DNA of 64,000 nt from Viola odorata (taxonomy: Eukaryota; Streptophyta; Magnoliopsida; Malpighiales; Violaceae): positions 30,987,475 through 31,051,474 of the forward strand of contig OY829545.1 in assembly GCA_963691705.1 (NCBI GenBank). Direction: 5' to 3'. The notes under the pieces were generated by a model. That model had not been told where the DNA came from and searched no databases. It saw only the letters and a list, made by a program, of their open reading frames with translations. Shown here piece by piece: positions 9,012 through 20,830 of the stretch. Position 1 is the stretch's first letter. The number at the start of each line of letters is the position of its first letter. The translations under genes were made by a program, and so were the position numbers.

Positions 9012-9930
9012 TACCAACAAACCTACTGCCCAATCACCCCAAACCACTGATCGCCAGCCCTCGCGATAGATTGTTTGTTTTAAGTGCAATGGTCGCGGCC
9101 ATATGCAAAGGGAATGCCCGAATCGGCGTATAGTTATCATTCGGGACAATGGTGACTTAGACTCCGAGGAGGACAGAGATGGGAGTGAAGAAGAGGAGGT
9201 GGAGAGTGAAGCCGAAGAGGAGAGTGAAGAAGAGGAACGAGTAGCAATATCCACTAATTGCGTAATTCGGCACAATTTGAGTGTCTCTCCAAAAGTAGAA
9301 GTTTGCGATGAGGAGCAACGTGACAACCTTTTTCACACTCGTTGCATCATAGCGACCAAGGTATGTTCGGTGATTATTGATAATGGTAGCTGTGCTAACT
9401 GTGCGAGTACACTTGTGGTTCACAGGCTTGGTTTACCCGTTATTAGACATCCAAAGCCGTACACCCTATCTTGGATGAACGACGACAATACTTTGAGGGT
9501 TACCAAACAAGTGCTCGTGACATTTACCATTGGGAGATATAAGGATGAGATCTTGTTTGATGTAGTCCCTATGCACGCCAGCCATTTGTTGCTAGGAAGG
9601 CCTTGGTAATTCGACCGAAACGCTAACCATGAAGGGCAAAGTAACAAGTACCGCGTAGAGAAGGATGGTGTCAAGTACACCCTAGTGCCACTAAGCATGA
9701 AGGAGGTCTTGGAAGACCAGCAGTGACTTGAGAAATCTAGTGCCGAATTTGAGCTTTCTCGGCAATGGGGAGAGAAAAGAATTGAGAGTGAAAACAGCCC
9801 CCGAGAAAAGAGTGAGCTCGGGTTAGAGAAAAATAAGAGTGAAAAGAAAGTTGCGAATGGGAAAAAGGGAAATAAAAACAGCCCGTGTGAAAATAGAGAG
9901 CACACATTAAAATTAAACATATTCTCAAAA
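9012..9930 (+). pseudogene. gag: Gag C-terminus (zinc knuckle) and protease of element 2
   Basis: The zinc knuckle CFKCNGRGHMQREC (CX2CX4HX4C) is at about 9079-9120. It is followed by a strongly acidic Glu/Asp/Ser linker, then protease with VIIDNGSCANCAS near 9380 and HASHLLLGRPW near 9575. The frame has stops at 9058-9060, 9607-9609 (after LLGRPW) and 9724-9726 (after EDQQ), where the relative at 46541-54100 has coding triplets. The knuckle should bind the RNA genome, and the protease would cut the polyprotein. The stretch 9730-9930 is a Lys/Glu/Ser-rich spacer. Upstream gag is missing because element 1 inserted there. Confidence 0.88.
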
Positions 9931-11565
9931 GTGAGGCATGTGAGACAAGCATTGACGGTTCAAAAGTCCTCGGACTCCATTTTTCCTCTCATTCTTGTCC
10001 GTTTTAGGTCATTCTCTTTGAACGCCTCTAACCCTAACCCTACAGATTCCTTGCTTCCTTGTTTTAAAGCTCTTTTGCAGGAATTTGAGGACGTGCTTCC
10101 CGAGGAAATGCCGCCAGGACTGCCCCTTATCTGTGGCATTGAGCACCGCATAGACTTTGTGCCGGGTTCGTCAATACCTAACCGACCGGCGTACCGCAGC
10201 AACCCCGGTGAGACCAAGGAGTTGCAACGGCAAGTGGACGAGCTGCTGTCCAAAGGCTACGTAAGAGAAAGCCTATCACCGTGTGCTGTTCCTGTCATCC
10301 TTGTGCCGAAGAAGGACGGCTCATGGAGGATGTGCGTTGACTGTCGCGCAGTCAACAAAATTACGGTAAAATATCGCCACCCAATCCCACGTTTAGATGA
10401 CATGTTAGACGAACTTAGTGGTAGCATTATGTTCTCTAAAATTGACTTAATGAGTGGGTACCATCAGATTAGGATGTGTGAGGGTGATGAGTGGAAAACC
10501 GCGTTCAAAACCAAGTATGGTCTTTACGAATGGCTAGTCATGCCATTCGGCTTAACAAATGCACCAAGTACGTTTATGCGCCTAATGAACCATGTACTTA
10601 GGCACCTCATAGGCAGATTTGTAGTTGTGTACTTTGATGACATTTTAGTCTACTCTAAATCTGTTGATGAACATGTGATGCATTTGAGAGAAGTTTTCCT
10701 AACCTTGCGCCAAGAGAAACTATTCGCTAACCCTTCAAAGTGCTCTTTTGCATTAGAACAGGTTTCTTTCTTAGGTTTTATTGTAGGCCGAGAGGGCATG
10801 AAGGTTGATGATGAAAAGATACACGCGATTCGCGAATGGCCAACGCCAAAAACCACAAGCGACATCTGTTCCTTCCACGGATTGGCCAGCTTTTATCGAC
10901 GGTTTATTCGTGATTTCAGTTCTTTGGCCGCACCTCTTAATGAACTGACTAAGAAAAATGTTTCTTTCAGGTGGAGCGAAGCACAGGAGGCTGCTTTCCA
11001 AGCGCTTAAGGACCGCTTGTCCAACGCGCCTGTCCTTGCTTTGCCCGACTTCGATAAACCCTTCGAACTCGAGTGCGATGCAAGCGGCATCAGAATAGGA
11101 GTCGTGTTGATGCAGGAGAAGCGAGCGATTGCCTTCTTCAGCGAGAAGCTCAAGGAAGCCCAGTTGCGCTACCCTACGTATGATAAGGAATTGTACGCCT
11201 TGGTACGTGCGTTTGAGGTATGGCAGCACTACCTAATGCCGAGGGAATTCGTGGTACACACGGATCATCTCAGCCTCAAATACCTAAAGGGCCAGAATAA
11301 GCTCAACCGACGGCATGCAGCGTGGTTGGAATTCTTGGAAGCGTTTCCATACCACATTAAGTACAAAGAAGGTAAGGACAACGTCGTGGCCGACACCTTA
11401 TCTCGCAGGTATGCCTTGATCTCTTCACTATCCGTTAAGTTCCTAGGGTTTGCACAGATAATTCCTATGTATGTCGATGATGCGGATTTTAGTGAAATTT
11501 ATAAAACCTGTGATGCACAAGCTGATGTGAAATATTTTACGCATGATGGATATTTGTTTAGGTAG
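9931..11565 (+). pseudogene. pol: Reverse transcriptase-RNase H of element 2
   Basis: This is one open stretch of 544 codons. The RT has [66 protein letters not shown] and an intact catalytic [11 protein letters not shown] near 10630-10660. The thumb [19 protein letters not shown] leads to RNase H with [29 protein letters not shown] and [16 protein letters not shown]. It ends at a TAG (11563-11565) just before the integrase finger, where related elements continue in frame. RT and RNase H would copy the RNA genome into DNA. All catalytic motifs are visible, but the polyprotein is interrupted on both sides. Confidence 0.93.
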
Positions 11566-12909
11566 AAGTGCCTATGTATTCCTATTTGTTCTTTGCGTGA
11601 TTTACTTGTGCATGAGTCACATAGTGGCGGTCTCATGGGTCATTTTGGTGTCACTAAAACTTTTGACTTATTGAAAGTGCATTTTTATTGGCCTAAAATG
11701 AAACGTGATGTCATTCGTGTAGTCACTAGGTGTCTTGTTTGCCAAAAGGCAAAATCGCATGCGTCTAACCATGGAGCCTATATGCCACTGCCCGTACCAT
11801 CCCACCCTTAGACCGATGTGTCCATGGACTTTGTAGTCGGCTTGCCTAAGTCGTGGGACGACCATGATAGCATCTTTGTTGTAGTCGACCGGTTTTCAAA
11901 AATGGCACACTTTTTGCCATGTAAAAGCACACACGACGCATCTAAAGTTGCTAAGATTTATTTTAGGGAGGTAGTCCGCCTCCATGGAATGCCGGTTAGT
12001 ATTGTAAGTGATCGTGATGGTAAATTCTTGAGCCACTTTTGGCGAGTTTTGTGGAGTCGCTTAAGGACTAAGTTATTGTACTCTACATCGTGTCATCCTC
12101 AGACGGACGGTCAAACCGAAGTGGTTAACCGTACGCTAGGAACCCTACTTCGCACACTAGTCACAAAGCACACGTCCAAGTGGACAGATCACTTACCCTT
12201 CGTAGAATTTGCATATAAACGAGTTGTTCACTCTACTACAAATTGTTCTCCTTTTGAGGTTGTTTACGGTTTTAATCCTATTACTCCACTTGATTTAACA
12301 CCTCTACCTTTGAGTGATGTGGCTAGTTTAAATGGACAACAGCGTGCGGACATTGTCCAACAAATGCACGCTAAGGCCAAGCAGAATATTGAGAAGGCTA
12401 ATGAACGCCTTGTGCGCAAGCATAATGAGGGCCGAAAGATTATTTCTTTTCAGGTTGGAGATTGGGTGTGGTTACACCTAAGATGTGAGCGTTTCCCTGA
12501 GAAGAGACGCGGGAAACTTTCCCCACGAGGAGATGGACCATTCCAAGTGGTTGAGAAGATCAACGATAATGCCTATCGTTTGGATCTACCTAGTGAGTAT
12601 GGTTCGGTACATGGTACTTTTAATGTTACTGATTTGCGTCTGTTTGAAATAGGTGATGAAGACGAGGCTGATCTAGATTTGAGGACGAATCCATCTGAAG
12701 AGGGAGGGGATGATACGAGCCTGAGTAGGAGCCCAGCCGCACCTGCCGCATCCGTGCCCTTGCCGCCCGCAGGAGCCATCACACGCTCTCGCGCAAGGAC
12801 CCTGCATGCGAGGCTAAGCTCTCTGATCCATACAGAGTTGAAGGCCGAAGCCTCACTGCAGTCAGCCATCCTGCGCGCGCCCCAGCCGCGCCTAGTCTCG
12901 CTTGTGTGA
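11566..12909 (+). pseudogene. pol: Integrase of element 2 with C-terminal tail running into the 3' LTR
   Basis: The HHCC finger is HESHSGGLMGHFG…CLVCQKAK (about 11610-11755). A TAG at 11810-11812 interrupts HP.TDVSMDF, where a Trp codon is usual. The core has SMDFVVGLPKSW (first Asp), IVSDRDGKFLSHFW (second Asp) and DGQTEVVNRTLGTL (Glu). After the GKLSPRGDGPFQVVEKI module comes an acidic stretch, and the frame then crosses the PPT and enters the LTR at 12711, ending at 12909. The LTR-encoded 66 residues include ITRSRARTLHARLSSLIH, nearly matched in the other CRM-like element. Integrase would insert the DNA copy; the tail may carry the clade's targeting motif (inference). Confidence 0.9.
12698..12710 (+). 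promoter_or_regulatory. Polypurine tract of element 2
   Basis: AAGAGGGAGGGGA directly precedes the LTR start TGATACGAGCC. It would prime plus-strand DNA synthesis and is at the same time part of the integrase coding frame (Glu-Glu-Gly-Gly-Asp). Confidence 0.85.
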
Positions 12910-13824
12910 GCCGCACCCGAGCCCGCACCGAGGCCACCTAGGGCCAAGTCGGACCTCTAGCCCAAAATTTAATGTAAGAAAGATTCTGGCAAGACAGAAG
13001 TTATTTATAAATCACCAAGAGAGCCCTTGCCAAGTTTCAGCCCAATCGCACCAGGGGTTAGAGAGAACGCATCACTTCAAAGAATCACACTACCAGCGAA
13101 AGCCACCTTCGAGCCGTTTGACGATAGACGAATATTTCTTCGAGCCATCTTCTGAAAGTTGTTAGATACATGTCTTGTGAGTATTCTGTCAGAATTTCAT
13201 CCAATTTTCCTGAGGGATTTGAGAGAACGCCTTGTTCTTCCTCGACTGCGCAGGAATAAAGCCCAACGGGCTGCCAACAGATCCGATCCGAGTCTTTAGA
13301 CATTTCGGCTGACCTTGAACTCGTCTAGATCATTGAATTGACTTTATTTTAAGTTGTTTGACTTTAATTATCTAGGTGGATTTTATTTTAGTTAATTAGG
13401 AGCTCATTTAAGTAGTTGAGCGCAAGTGAACTTCCTAATTAGGGTTTTGCGCATCTCTTTCCTTATAAAGAGGATGCCGCTGCTATTGTTAATTCTTAGT
13501 TGATATTTGATAAACAAAACCAGAAGAGTCTTCTTCAGTTGATCTCTCTTGATCCTTGTTCTACATCCGGTTTGATAAGCCGCATCTAGCCTCAAGTAAA
13601 ACACGAAGTTATCGCTCAATTCCTTAGTTCGTCTGGGTTGTCTAGGTATTGCACCTAGAAGGGCCAGGCTCCTATTGAAGAACCTCGAACGATTTCATCC
13701 AGGTTGCCTAGGTATTGCACTTAGGAGGGTTGGAGTTTCTGACGAGTTATATTTTCCTCATCAAATCCTTGTCGCTGAGCAATGATCTAACAATTGGAAG
13801 GTTTCCGAATTAGGAACCACATCA
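12711..13824 (+). mobile_element. 3' LTR of element 2 (about 1.1 kb)
   Basis: It starts TGATACGAGCC after the PPT and most likely ends …AGGAACCACATCA at 13824, which resembles the end of the other CRM LTR. A TATA-like CCTTATAAAGAGG is near 13461, followed by AACAAAACC. Within it, CTAGGTATTGCAC recurs near 13641 and 13708. The first 199 bp are coding. The right boundary is inferred because the 5' LTR is not in the window. Confidence 0.75.
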
Positions 13825-14280
13825 TCTAGGTCCATGACGTAGCCTGGTGATGGCCAGATGCCTATGGTGGGTCTAGAAGTGGGCCTGGCTGCTGGAATAG
13901 GTCCTGGGTCGGCCCAAGTGGAGCAGATTGGAGCTGGAGTGGTAGATAAGAAGGATGAAGACCCAGAAGAAGACCCACAAATATTTATCCCTTTGTTATG
14001 TGATACAACTAACGATGGGGATAATTTTAACACTTATGAGTTACTCGAAGGAGCAAGGTGGTCTGCACAACTGGGAAAAGTGTGCGACGATTGGTAGGTT
14101 CTATGGTCTGGAATAATGGTGTGGGCCCCCGTCTCAAAAGTAAAATTACAGGTAATAAGAGGGTGGAAGTCCTTGAAGATGATGATAGTGGTGATCTATC
14201 ATTCACTTTGCATAAGAGGAAAAGAGTGGTGTATTGGGATGAGGATGAGGATAACGTTGCGGCGGGGGTTGCCTAGAGCC

Positions 14281-14778
14281 ATGAGTTTGTTATTCTGGAA
14301 CTGCCACGGGCTTGGGAACCCTCAGGCAGGTGCAAACTTCTTGAAGTTACTAGGATTAGAAGTCCCTATTTTAGTCTTTTTGTCAGAAACTAAACTGTAT
14401 GCTAATAAGTTTAAGAGTCTCAATAATAAATGGTCATTTTCTTATGTACTTATTGTTGACTGTGAGGGTGATACCAGGAGAGGTAGGCTTGCTCTTATGT
14501 GTAGATATGATATTTTTGTTGATGTCTTGCATTGTGATGCTCACTGTGTTGATATTGAAATCTTAAATGGCCTGATGTCTTGGAGATTTATGGGTATTTA
14601 TGGTTGGATATGCTCTGTGGATAAACATAAAACCTGGGACAGGCTTAGAAATCTCAAGGGCAAGAGCTCCCTTTCGTGGCTCTGTGTTAGGGATTTTAAT
14701 GAAGTTATGTGGGGCCATGAGAAACTGGGCAGTTTAGATAGAGATGTCAATGCATGGATGCTTTTTGATGCACTTTAG
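14281..14778 (+). pseudogene. LINE ORF2 endonuclease domain
   Basis: The likely ORF2 start is the ATG at 14281, giving MSLLFWNCHGLGNPQAG, the usual opening of plant LINE ORF2. LSETKL near 14383 supplies the catalytic Glu region of APE endonucleases. RFMGIYGW and LCVRDFNEVMW follow at the expected spacing. The frame ends at a TAG at 14776 but homology continues in another frame (KFTWCNNQRG, from about 14815). The domain would nick target DNA to prime reverse transcription. Upstream (13858-14280) is an acidic, low-complexity remnant of the ORF1 C-terminus. Confidence 0.88.
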
Positions 14779-15079
14779 AATGGTGCGACCTCATTGATCT
14801 AGGATTTTTGGGACTAAAGTTTACTTGGTGTAATAATCAACGGGGTAGTAGTTTTATAATGGAAAGGATCGATAAAGGAATGATGAATGAGCAATGGAGG
14901 AGTTCTTTCCTAGAAGCTATGGTTAAGCACCTCCCCCTGATAGAGGCAGGATTCAAAGGGGGAAAGTATTTCGTTTTGAGGCAGCATGGCTACGAGAAGA
15001 GTCGTGTTTTGAATTCGTCAAAGAGACATGGAGTGGGGCTGAGCTGCGAGGGGTCGGGGAATCTTTGGACTGACATCTA

Positions 15080-16706
15080 AAACACAATGAGTCGGAGCTG
15101 GCTAGATGGAGTAAGGAGGTATTTGTCCATAGATCCAATTAGTATGGGATGGTTGCAGGCCCAATTAGTATCGGATTCCACTCTAGATGAAATAAAGCAG
15201 ATCAGTAAAGAGTTAGAGGAATTAATTCATAGGGAGGAGGTTATGTGGAAGAAGAGATCACGGGTCCTCTAGCTCGAAGAAGGTGATAGGAATACAAAGT
15301 TCTTCCATGCCAGAACTTCCCAGAGAAAGAAGAAAAATACTATTCATAGAATTCAGGATGATTCGGGTAGATGGAGGTAGTCTTATAAGGAAGTGGAGGG
15401 TACATTCCTAGAGTATTATAGGTCTTTATTCTCTTCTAAAGGTTGTGATCTTTCCTCAAATGCTTTACGTATTATAACCCCTCGTGTTTCCCCTTTTATG
15501 AATACGTCTCTTGATCAAGTTTTTACAAAAGATGAAGTTTTTAAAGCTTTAAAGAAGATGCATCCCACCAAGGCTCTAGGGCCCGATGGAATGCCTCCAC
15601 TTTTCTTTAAAAAAAATTGGTGTTTTCTTGAAAACCCTATTTGCAAAGTTGTCCTTGGAATTTTAAATGATGGGGTGGACCTTAGCTACCTCAACCACAC
15701 TTTCATTACCCTCATTCCTAAAGTTGCTACGCCTTCTCATTGCTCCCAGTTTCGCCCTATTAGCTTATGTAATTTCATTTTCAAGCTGATCACCGAAGTG
15801 CTTGCGAATTGTCTGAAGAGGATCCTGCCAAGTATCGTGTAAGAAAATCAGAGTGCCTTTGGTCCGGGTAGACTCATTACAGACAATGCCTTGATAGCCT
15901 AGGAGATTTTCCATGGGATGAACACTAATAGATCTAGAGCAGGATGGATGAGTGTCAAATTAGATATGAGCCAGGCATACGATATAGTCAAGTGGAACTT
16001 TGTGGAGGCAATTATATCCCGTATGGGGTTTTCATCTAGATGGACATCTCTGTGTCACAACGGTCTCTTATGTCATTCTTCTAAATGGGGCCCCTAGTCC
16101 CAGCTTTTATCTAGAAAGGGGGCTTCGATAGGGAGATCCGTTGTCCGCTTACCTATTTCTGCAATGTACAGAAGGCCTTTCGGCGATGCTCCAAACTGTA
16201 ACTTCTGCTAACAGGGTACATGGCTATAAGATTTGTCGGAGTAGCCTAGAGGTTAGTCACTTATTCTATGCGGATGATAGTCTCATTTTTGGTAAGGCAA
16301 CTAAAGATGAGGCGGGTGTTATTACTCAATTTTGAGGGAATATGAGGAGGCATCTGGTCAAAAAGTTAATATGGAGAAATCTGAGGTATGCTTTAGCAAG
16401 AACGTAGGGCAGGTTGCTAGAGCGCGTGTAAAAGCAAGACTGGGAATGGTTGGGGTGGACTCCCATGAGAGATATTTGGGGCTTCCAGTATCTTTTGGCT
16501 GCTCAAAAAAGGGGATGTTCACGCCGATCCGTGATAGGATTTGCAAGCGGCTAGTTTGGTGGAAAGAGAAGAAATTGTCCCAGGCAGGGAGGGAAGTGCT
16601 GATTAAGTCTGTTATCCAGTCCATACCAACGTATATGATGAGTTGTTTTAAAATTCCCATCTCCATCTATGACGAGATGGAAAAGGCTTCAAGGAGATTC
16701 TGGTAG
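15080..16706 (+). pseudogene. LINE ORF2 reverse transcriptase
   Basis: Recognisable blocks are MHPTKALGPDGMPPLFFKKN (about 15560-15620), FITLIPKVATPSHCSQFRPI and SLCNFIFKLITEVLAN. After a TAA at 15841 come SAFGPGRLITDNALIA and VKLDMSQAYDIVKWNF, then the catalytic FYADDSLIFGKA near 16265. The thumb contains YLGLPVSFGCSKKG and GREVLIKSVIQSIPTYMMSC. The frame is broken by several stops (15283 region, 15841, 15899, 16333) and shifts. The polymerase motifs survive, but no product can be made. Confidence 0.9.
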
Positions 16707-18240
16707 GGGAAACCAGATGAGCGAAAGGTGCACTAGGTATCCTAGGATAAGTTATGAAGGGATAAAGAGGTGGGAGGCTTGGGATTTAGGTAGGTTAGGG
16801 AATTTAACTTAGCTCCCCTCGTTAAACAAGGTTGGCGCCTACATAAGTATCCAAACTCATTGCTCTCCAAAATCTTAAAAGCCAGATACTTTCTACGCTC
16901 AGACTTTTTGGAGGCAGAGGTGGGATCATGTCCTAGTTATGTCTGGTAGAGTATCATGGCAGGTAGAGAAATTCTCCATAGGGGATATTTCTAGAGGGTA
17001 GGGAATGGGGAGGGGATACAGATTTGGAAGGTTTTGTGGCTTCCTTCAGTTGTGAATGGGATGATATCGGCGCCTGTGTCGGAGCTAAATGAGGAGGCAA
17101 CAGTGGCTGAGCTGATTGGCAGGGAACATAGGTGCTGGAAGATTGGCCTAGTGGAGCAAATCTTTCTACCATAGGAGATATCAGAAATTTTAAGCCTACA
17201 TCTTAGTCGGGTTGAAGCGAATGATACTCTTGTGTGGAGAGGAACTACAAATGGAAAGTATTTTATCCGAAGTTGATACCACTGCCTAACTTCGGTAAGT
17301 TTGTTTGTGTGTCCTGATCTTCACAGAGGTTGGTGGAAATACCTATGGGGTTAACTATCCCTCCAAAGTTTAAAAACTTCATGTGGAGGCTGGGTAATGG
17401 CTCTCTCCCGACCCGAGTGAATTTGGGAGGAGAGGAATGATGGTGGACCCGGTGTGCCCCTATTGTAATGCGGAGGTCGAGTCGGCATCACATCTGCTGT
17501 TGTCTTTCCTTTTGCGATTGAGGTGTGGGCGAAGTTTGATTCTAGGATAGAGTTCCGGGTATTCAAGGAGATAACTAGGTGGAATGGCAAGCCACGACTT
17601 GGATGTCTCTAGATAAGCCGAATCTTAAACAGGTAATTTCAATCCTATGGTCTTTATGGACCTAGAGGTATAGGAGGATCTTCCGCCAAGTTGAGGAATA
17701 TGTCTAGGACGTGGTAATTAGGGGCGAGAAGTTGTTGTCAGATTTTAAGGAGGCCTGGTTGTCGAAGCAAGTGCCCCCTACTCCAAAGGGCCACCCCCTT
17801 AATCCGAAATGGCACCCCCCACCAATAAGGGTGGTAAAGGTCAACACGGATGCGGTAATAGGGAATACGGGAACTGGTCTGGGATTTATCGCACGGGACG
17901 CTAGCGGTGGGTCGTTGTTCTCGGGGGTCGTTTTCCTTCCGCACAGGACGAATGCGCAACTAGTGGAGGCTCTAGCGCTAAGAGATACCATTACGCAGAC
18001 CTGACAATGGGGATGTGATAGGATTATCGTTGAGTCGGACTGCATGTTGAATATCCTAGCTCTAACTAATGGAGACCTCCCGCTAAACTATACAGGTTGG
18101 TGCTAGAGAAGGTGGCTAGGTTAGCGTCTACTTTTACCAGTTGCTCGTTTGTGCATACAAGACGGACTATGAACATCCCAACTCATGAGTTGGGCCAATT
18201 TGCTTTGATTTCTGGTATATAAATTATTTAGGTATGTGAA
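16707..18240 (+). pseudogene. LINE ORF2 C-terminal region with RNase H
   Basis: The first kilobase is a decayed cysteine-rich and linker region with many stops. From about 17830, VKVNTDAVIGNTGTGLGFIA, RDASGGSLFSG and QLVEALALRDTI match plant LINE RNase H. After a TGA at 18002, RIIVESDCMLNILAL continues. RNase H would remove the RNA template after first-strand synthesis. The catalytic Asp in VNTDA and the Glu/Asp of VEALAL and VESDC are visible. Confidence 0.82.
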
Positions 18241-18314
18241 TGCCCCGAGGTGATCGCGCCTTTTGTACTTGCTGATTTGAATTAATCAATTCCACTTTAC
18301 TTTCAAAAAAAAAA

Positions 18315-18706
18315 CATAAAAGAAATTCCACAATGGAACTACAAAAGTGACATTTTACTTTGTATTGCAAAAAAATAAGATTTAGTAGTTCTAATATCTT
18401 TAAGGTTATCTATGGTACAATTCACTCCGATTTTTAGAAAAAACCATAACCATCCGATTATTACATTTCCTTATATTGGAGAACTTATTTGGACCTAAAC
18501 AAATGGTCCAATTTAGTTCGGTTCCATTTGGTTTAGTCCATTTCCGGCTAGGTTTCGGTTCTAACCTATTATTATAAATATCCATTATTAATATTATAAA
18601 TATTATTACTATAAATACCTTTTCTAGTTTTCAATTTATATTTTTTTTCTAATTTATATATTATTATAGATATTATTTTATATATAAAAATATATATCAA
18701 AAAAAT
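18315..18706. other. AT-rich intergenic DNA left of the Ogre composite
   Basis: This stretch is AT-rich with runs of TATTATAAATAT and no coding frame. A GGTTCCATTTGGTTTAGTCC segment near 18515 and GGTTTCGGTTC near 18553 look like eroded repeat sequence. It ends at the TSD ATAGG (18707-18711), and its continuation resumes at 42269. Confidence 0.6.
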
Positions 18707-19894
18707 ATAGGTGTTGATACCCGAATTTTGACACCATTTTTAATTGATTTTAGCATTTCTCTTATTTAGTTAATTTACTGTCATTTTTAGTTGATTTACT
18801 GTCGCTAGCATTTTTAAGTGTTTCATCGCATTTTAGCATCATCGTTAGCATCGTCAGCTTTCGAAATCGCATTTTTAATTTTTCGTCACGTATTTTCATT
18901 ATTATTATCATTATTATTTTTAGCCTTAAAAATCACATTTTTAACTATCCGGTAGTCGTTTGCTAGTTTTTTCTTCGTTTTAGGTCATCTCATGAATTCT
19001 AAGATTTTTAATATTTTAGCGCATTTTTTACTATTTTTTATTATTTTATTATTATTTTCGTTCGAGCTTTTATTGGACTCGAGTAAGTTCGCTCGAACAA
19101 TAGCTTGACTTTGAAATGTTTTCCATCAACTAGTTGCTAGCTTTTTTCCTGCTCGCAACGGTCTACAGCGTTTCGTGTAATTTTCGACGTAACGTTTTTA
19201 TTTTTCCGTTCGCGCGTTTCACGCTTTTGAACGAGAAAATAAACGCGTTAAATGAAAAATTCTCATCATTCGCTGTATACGGTTAAACCCGTCGTATTTT
19301 TCTCTACACGCTGGTACCTTCAGCTCGAAAAGTCGGAACGTTTGCTCGCAGAAATCAGCTCGAGGCCATTTAAATAAGCTAAAAGGCCAAATTGATCATC
19401 GTCGTTGATCTGGTCAACCAAGGAAAGTCAACCAGATCAACGGTTGACAAATTAAGGGGTAGGGTGCACGTGAACAGTGCCCATGAGTGGCAGCAGAGTC
19501 CTCGCCCAAGCGAACCTGCTCCCATCGCTTCATGTCCCTTCATTCATCATCACCCTCGACCCTAGACCCTCCACCTCACGGCCGTAGCCCCGCCAGCACG
19601 AAGAACAGCCACCACTCGCGTTCATCACGTCCGGCAAGCTGTAGATTAAATACATGGTCTCAATTTTAAAAATCGTTAGCTAGATTGTGCGAATTAATTA
19701 GTTTTTGATAATTAACGGTTTTGTCATTTTTTTCAAAATTAAACTCGGTACGATCTTTATTAAAATTCGAGCTTCATACGGTCGAGACGCCGTCGAGGAG
19801 ACGAGCGTCTCGGTACGCAGATCGTGAGAAACGGGCAAGGGAAACCGGAGCTTGGCTGCCGGCAGTAGTGCCGGCGACCAAGAAGAGAGACGAT

Positions 19895-19994
19895 GAACAG
19901 TGCCATGCTTCGGCACTGTTCACGCGTGTAAGGGTGATGGGCTTGGCCCATCACCATTTAAATGTTTTCACGGGCCAGGCACTATTCCTGGCCC
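19895..19994 (+). promoter_or_regulatory. Cluster of three perfect hairpins in the Ogre LTR
   Basis: Stems: GAACAGTGCC/GGCACTGTTC (19895-19921, 7-nt loop), GGTGATGGGC/GCCCATCACC (19933-19955, 3-nt loop) and GGGCCAGG/CCTGGCCC (19972-19994, 7-nt loop). A fourth, CGAGACGC/GCGTCTCG, lies just upstream near 19783. All lie downstream of the TATA position, so they would be in the RNA. Stems 1 and 3 recur in all LTRs. Confidence 0.8.
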
Positions 19995-20109
19995 AGTTCA
20001 ATTTTATTTCTTTCCTTTTTAATCAAGCCCAACCCATTTTAATTCTTTCCGAAACGTCGGATCGCACTTTTCCGTAAAAATAATTCGTATGCTTCGTATG
20101 ATTAATTTT

Positions 20110-20830
20110 TGCAATATAAACTGTTTATTTTCTGCAAATATCAACTGTTTATTTTCTGCAAATATCAATTGTTTTATTTTCTGCAAATATCAACTGCTTT
20201 AATTCTCGTAACCTGCTGGAAATTCTTCCGCAATTTATCAATTGTTTTATTTCTGCAATTATCAATTGTTTTATTTGATGCAAATATCAACTGTTTTATT
20301 TTCTGCAATAGCAACTGTTTTATTTTCTGCAAATATCCAACTGCTTATTTTTGCATTATCAACCTGTTTTATTTTCTGCAAATCATCAACTGTTTTAATT
20401 TCCTGTAAATCGTCAACTACATTTAATTTTTCTGCACTTATCAAAACGACATTTAATTTTCGTATGCGTCAAATCAATCATTTCTCGCATGCAATCAACC
20501 CAGCATTTCATTTTCGTATGCGTAAAATCAATCATTTTTCGCACGCAATCAACACAACATTTAAATTCTCGGATGCGTAAAATCAATCATTTTTTGCATG
20601 CAATCAACCCAGCATTTAAATTCTCGTATGCTTAAAATAAATCATTTTTCGCATGCAATCAACTCAGCATTTAAATTCTCGTATGCGTAAAATCCATCAT
20701 TTCTCGCATGCAATCAACTATCGTAATTTATTTTCCTGCACTTATCAAACTCAGCATTTAATTTGCGTATGCGTGAAATCCATCATTTCTCGTATGCAAT
20801 CAACTGTCATTTAAATTCTTGCTCTCATAA
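20110..20830. repeat. Two tandem repeat families inside the Ogre LTR
   Basis: From 20110 to about 20450, units of roughly 25-27 bp contain TTTTCTGCAAATATCAACTG. From about 20450 to 20830, units of roughly 55-60 bp contain CGTATGCGTAAAATCAATCA then CGCATGCAATCAAC and CAGCATTTAAATTCT. Both families recur, with different copy numbers, near 30030-30570 and 40920-41350. Confidence 0.85.

Larger units (their letters stand above)
9007..13824 (+). mobile_element. CRM-like Ty3/gypsy element 2 (5' part outside window)
   Basis: The visible part runs from the Gag zinc knuckle through PR, RT, RH and INT to a 3' LTR (12711-13824). Its left break is the insertion of element 1, so the 5' LTR and most of gag should lie left of the window. 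The protein is closely similar to the element at 46541-54100, but the LTRs differ, so it is another family of the same clade. CRM placement rests on a chromovirus-type RT/INT and on the coding frame running into the 3' LTR; a domain phylogeny would settle it. Confidence 0.85.
13825..18314 (+). mobile_element. Degenerate L1-type LINE, 5' truncated
   Basis: Order: an ORF1 C-terminal remnant, an APE-type endonuclease, RT, a cysteine-rich region, plant-type RNase H and a terminal A-run (18305-18314). That order is typical of plant L1 elements. There are no LTRs. Stops and frameshifts occur every few hundred bases, so it is old. Its left edge coincides with the end of the element 2 LTR; either element 2 inserted into the LINE or the LINE is 5' truncated. 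No TSD can be assigned. Confidence 0.92.

Noticed and set aside
9157..9920. Long minus-strand frames over the acidic Gag linker of element 2
   Set aside because: They are complements of Glu/Asp/Lys-rich coding sequence; the plus strand has the zinc knuckle and protease motifs.
10027..10043. Telomere-like CTAACCCTAACCCTA
   Set aside because: Only two units, not the plant telomere unit (CCCTAAA), and it lies inside the pol coding frame of element 2.
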